Part shown: piece after piece, positions 62,561 to 64,000 of the stretch
Position numbering within the stretch: the first letter of the stretch is position 1
How the letters are laid out: each line of letters starts with the position of its first letter
DNA from: PXAP01 sp964421595
GTDB lineage: Bacteria > Bacteroidota > Bacteroidia > Bacteroidales > PUMT01
Assembly: GCA_964421595.1 (NCBI GenBank)
Contig: CAYQXY010000004.1
Location: forward strand, 111,339 to 175,338
Direction: 5' to 3'
Length of the DNA stretch: 64,000 bases
Notes under the pieces: generated by a model
What the model saw: only the letters and a program-made list of their open reading frames with translations
Database searches by the model: none
Told to the model about the DNA's origin: nothing
Made by a program: the position numbers and the translations under genes

Positions 62561-63045
62561 ATTATTTTAAGGAAAAAGTTCACAAATATAAAAATAAATA
62601 ATTAACCATCAATAAAACATACACAAGAAGTCCGCTTTTATATATTTCATTTTGCTGAAGGGCAAAGCTTAATATGAATAAGTTCATTCCAAATCATTGA
62701 CATTTAATTGATTCATTTGATTCATTGCAATTTATCACATTAATTATAAACTTAAGAAAGGCTTGGTTTATATAGCGGGATCATAAATTAATACTTAGAC
62801 AGATTTAACATAAAAATGACATATTACATTTTTATTTTCATTTTTGATTTATTATTTTTGCCCGCTAAAAATTCAGATTAAAGCTATTTTCCTATCCGGT
62901 TTATATGCAGATTTACGAGTCATTTGGTTTTTTTAGTATTTTTGCGATCATTTTAAAACATCTATTTTTAGTAAGCTTATTATCAATACAATACTTTCAG
63001 TTAGCCGAAAATAAAAAAATTCTCACATAAGAAAAATCAATTAAT
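62561..63045. other. AT-rich upstream region of the V-ATPase operon
   Basis: 485 bp without a gene. Two TATTTTTG boxes (62853-62860 and 62937-62944) match TAnnTTTG and could drive the operon; the nearer gives a leader of about 95 nt. No riboswitch fold was recognised. Confidence 0.5.
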
Positions 63046-63663
63046 ATGGAAAACAAACTTCAGGAACTTACCAATAAAATCTATGCTGAAGGGGTTGGCA
63101 AAGCAAGTAAAGAGGCAGAAGCTATTATTGAAAAAGCCAGAGCTGAAGCTGAAACCCTGGTGAAGCAAGCTAACAAAGATGCTGCATTTATCCTGGAGAA
63201 AGCAGAAAAGGATGCAAAAGAACTCAAAAAGAATGTTGAATCTGAGGTAAGACTCTCTGCCCGTCAAGCGATTTCCGCAGTAAAACAAGAACTCACCAAT
63301 CTGGTAGTCGCAAACAGCACCGAAAAAGTTGTACAGGAAGCCTTTAAGGACAGTGACTTTGTTAAGAGGATAATAGAAACAGCTATTAAAAACTGGAACC
63401 GCGATGAATCCAAATCTTTAGATGCAACTATTCTACTCCCAAAAAAGGATGAAAAAGATTTAAATGATTATTTTATCAGGAAGCAGAAATCAGTTTTAGA
63501 TGCCGGGCTCGTACTCAGATTTGATGAAAATATTCAGGCTGGTTTTAAAATTGGCCCCAAAGATGGGAGTTATCTTATAAGTTTTACTGAAGAAGATTTT
63601 GAGAATTTCTTCAAAAATTATTTACGTCCCAGAACAACTGAACTTCTTTATGCTGGTAAATAA
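63046..63663 (+). CDS. V-type ATP synthase subunit E
   Basis: 205 residues. Long helical N-terminus (KLQELTNKIYAEGVGKASKEAEAIIEKARAEAETLVKQANKDAAFILEKAEKDAKELKK) forms the peripheral stalk coiled coil, followed by a globular C-terminal domain (LDAGLVLRFDENIQAGFKIGPKDGSYLISFTEEDFENFFKNYLRPRTTELL). The stop overlaps the next start by one base, so translational coupling. First gene of a V-ATPase operon. Confidence 0.88.
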   Translation: MENKLQELTNKIYAEGVGKASKEAEAIIEKARAEAETLVKQANKDAAFILEKAEKDAKELKKNVESEVRLSARQAISAVKQELTNLVVANSTEKVVQEAFKDSDFVKRIIETAIKNWNRDESKSLDATILLPKKDEKDLNDYFIRKQKSVLDAGLVLRFDENIQAGFKIGPKDGSYLISFTEEDFENFFKNYLRPRTTELLYAGK

Positions 63664-64000
63664 TGTTTAGAAGAGATTATTATTACCTGGTCGCAGGTTT
63701 GCCGGATATTATACTTGACCAAAAAAAGCTCAGTTTTACTATTGATGCATTTAAAAATGAGATGCAATATAATTTGCATCCCAATGATTACAAATTGGTT
63801 GAACTACTCTTTTTACCAGTGGACAACAGGAACCTTCTCAATATTGTGCTTAAAAAGGGGAAACCCTTTGAAGAACGCGGAAAATATATGCTGGAAGAAC
63901 TCGAGCAAGAGTTTAAAGAACCCGGCTATACCGAGAAATATATTCAAAACTTCATTACCGCTTTTAAGTCGGATACTCCGATATATGAAAAATTGTCCTG
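63663..64000 (+). CDS. DUF2764 protein, V-ATPase operon (3' cut by window edge)
   Basis: 112 codons visible: MFRRDYYYLVAGLPDIILDQ start, FKNEMQYNLHPNDYKLVELLFLPVDNRNLLNIVLKKGKPFEERGKYMLEELEQEFK. DUF2764 proteins occur in Bacteroidota V-ATPase operons between subunits E and A. Overlaps subunit E by TAATG. Continues beyond base 64000. Confidence 0.75.
   Translation, partial: MFRRDYYYLVAGLPDIILDQKKLSFTIDAFKNEMQYNLHPNDYKLVELLFLPVDNRNLLNIVLKKGKPFEERGKYMLEELEQEFKEPGYTEKYIQNFITAFKSDTPIYEKLS

Overview
The window looks like chromosomal DNA of a free-living Bacteroidota (Bacteroidia, probably near Marinilabiliales/Prolixibacteraceae; the order is inference). Support: an archaeal/eukaryotic-type ProS, a V-type ATPase operon, a FadL-like porin and a TonB receptor of Bacteroidota type, tandem LepB next to DapB, TAnnTTTG-type -7 elements, few Shine-Dalgarno sites, and secreted glycoside hydrolases. 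Three 100-N runs (7735-7834, 29441-29540, 36759-36858) are scaffold gaps, so this is probably a draft or metagenome assembly. All three lie inside repeats.

Layout. 0-10 kb: M14 peptidase (5' cut), SiaC-like phosphoprotein, uvrB, proS, two paralogous lipoproteins (one with a heptapeptide repeat broken by a gap) and an OmpP1/FadL-like protein. 10-18 kb: WbqC-like protein, small membrane protein, DUF362 protein, polyferredoxin, two signal peptidases, dapB. 18-22.5 kb: the translation operon thrS-infC-rpmI-rplT, with infC apparently starting at AUA behind a strong Shine-Dalgarno, preceded by a PfkB sugar kinase. 22.6-32 kb: Gfo/Idh/MocA oxidoreductase, a HlyD/C39-peptidase ABC exporter pair, a small secreted protein, an esterase, a 65-bp tandem repeat and a prolyl oligopeptidase.

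32-41 kb is the most unusual part. An ECF sigma factor and its likely membrane anti-sigma partner face two duplicated small membrane proteins; the sigma gene and both membrane-protein genes carry the same promoter (TGTAACC-N15-CGTC), which predicts an autoregulated regulon. Next come a soluble histidine kinase, a one-pass TPR protein that looks like an anti-sigma/adaptor, two tandem double-glycine leader peptides with the same 25-residue core but different leaders, a TPR-CHAT protease with a complete His/Cys dyad, and a second sigma-70-like factor. The set protease + sigma factor + membrane TPR protein + GG peptides is the best candidate here for an undescribed system. It recalls the proteolytic sigma release proposed for type III-E CRISPR TPR-CHAT, but there are no CRISPR components.

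41-64 kb: MscS channel, RlmB, ABC-F ATPase, RlmD, flavodoxin, class IV aminotransferase, DUF554 protein, three LPP20/CsgG-like envelope lipoproteins with a GH9 glucanase between them, sugar porter, MsrB, TonB-dependent receptor, glucoamylase-family lipoprotein, a 39-residue membrane protein, tRNA-Leu(GAG), and the start of a V-ATPase operon (subunit E, DUF2764) that runs out of the window.
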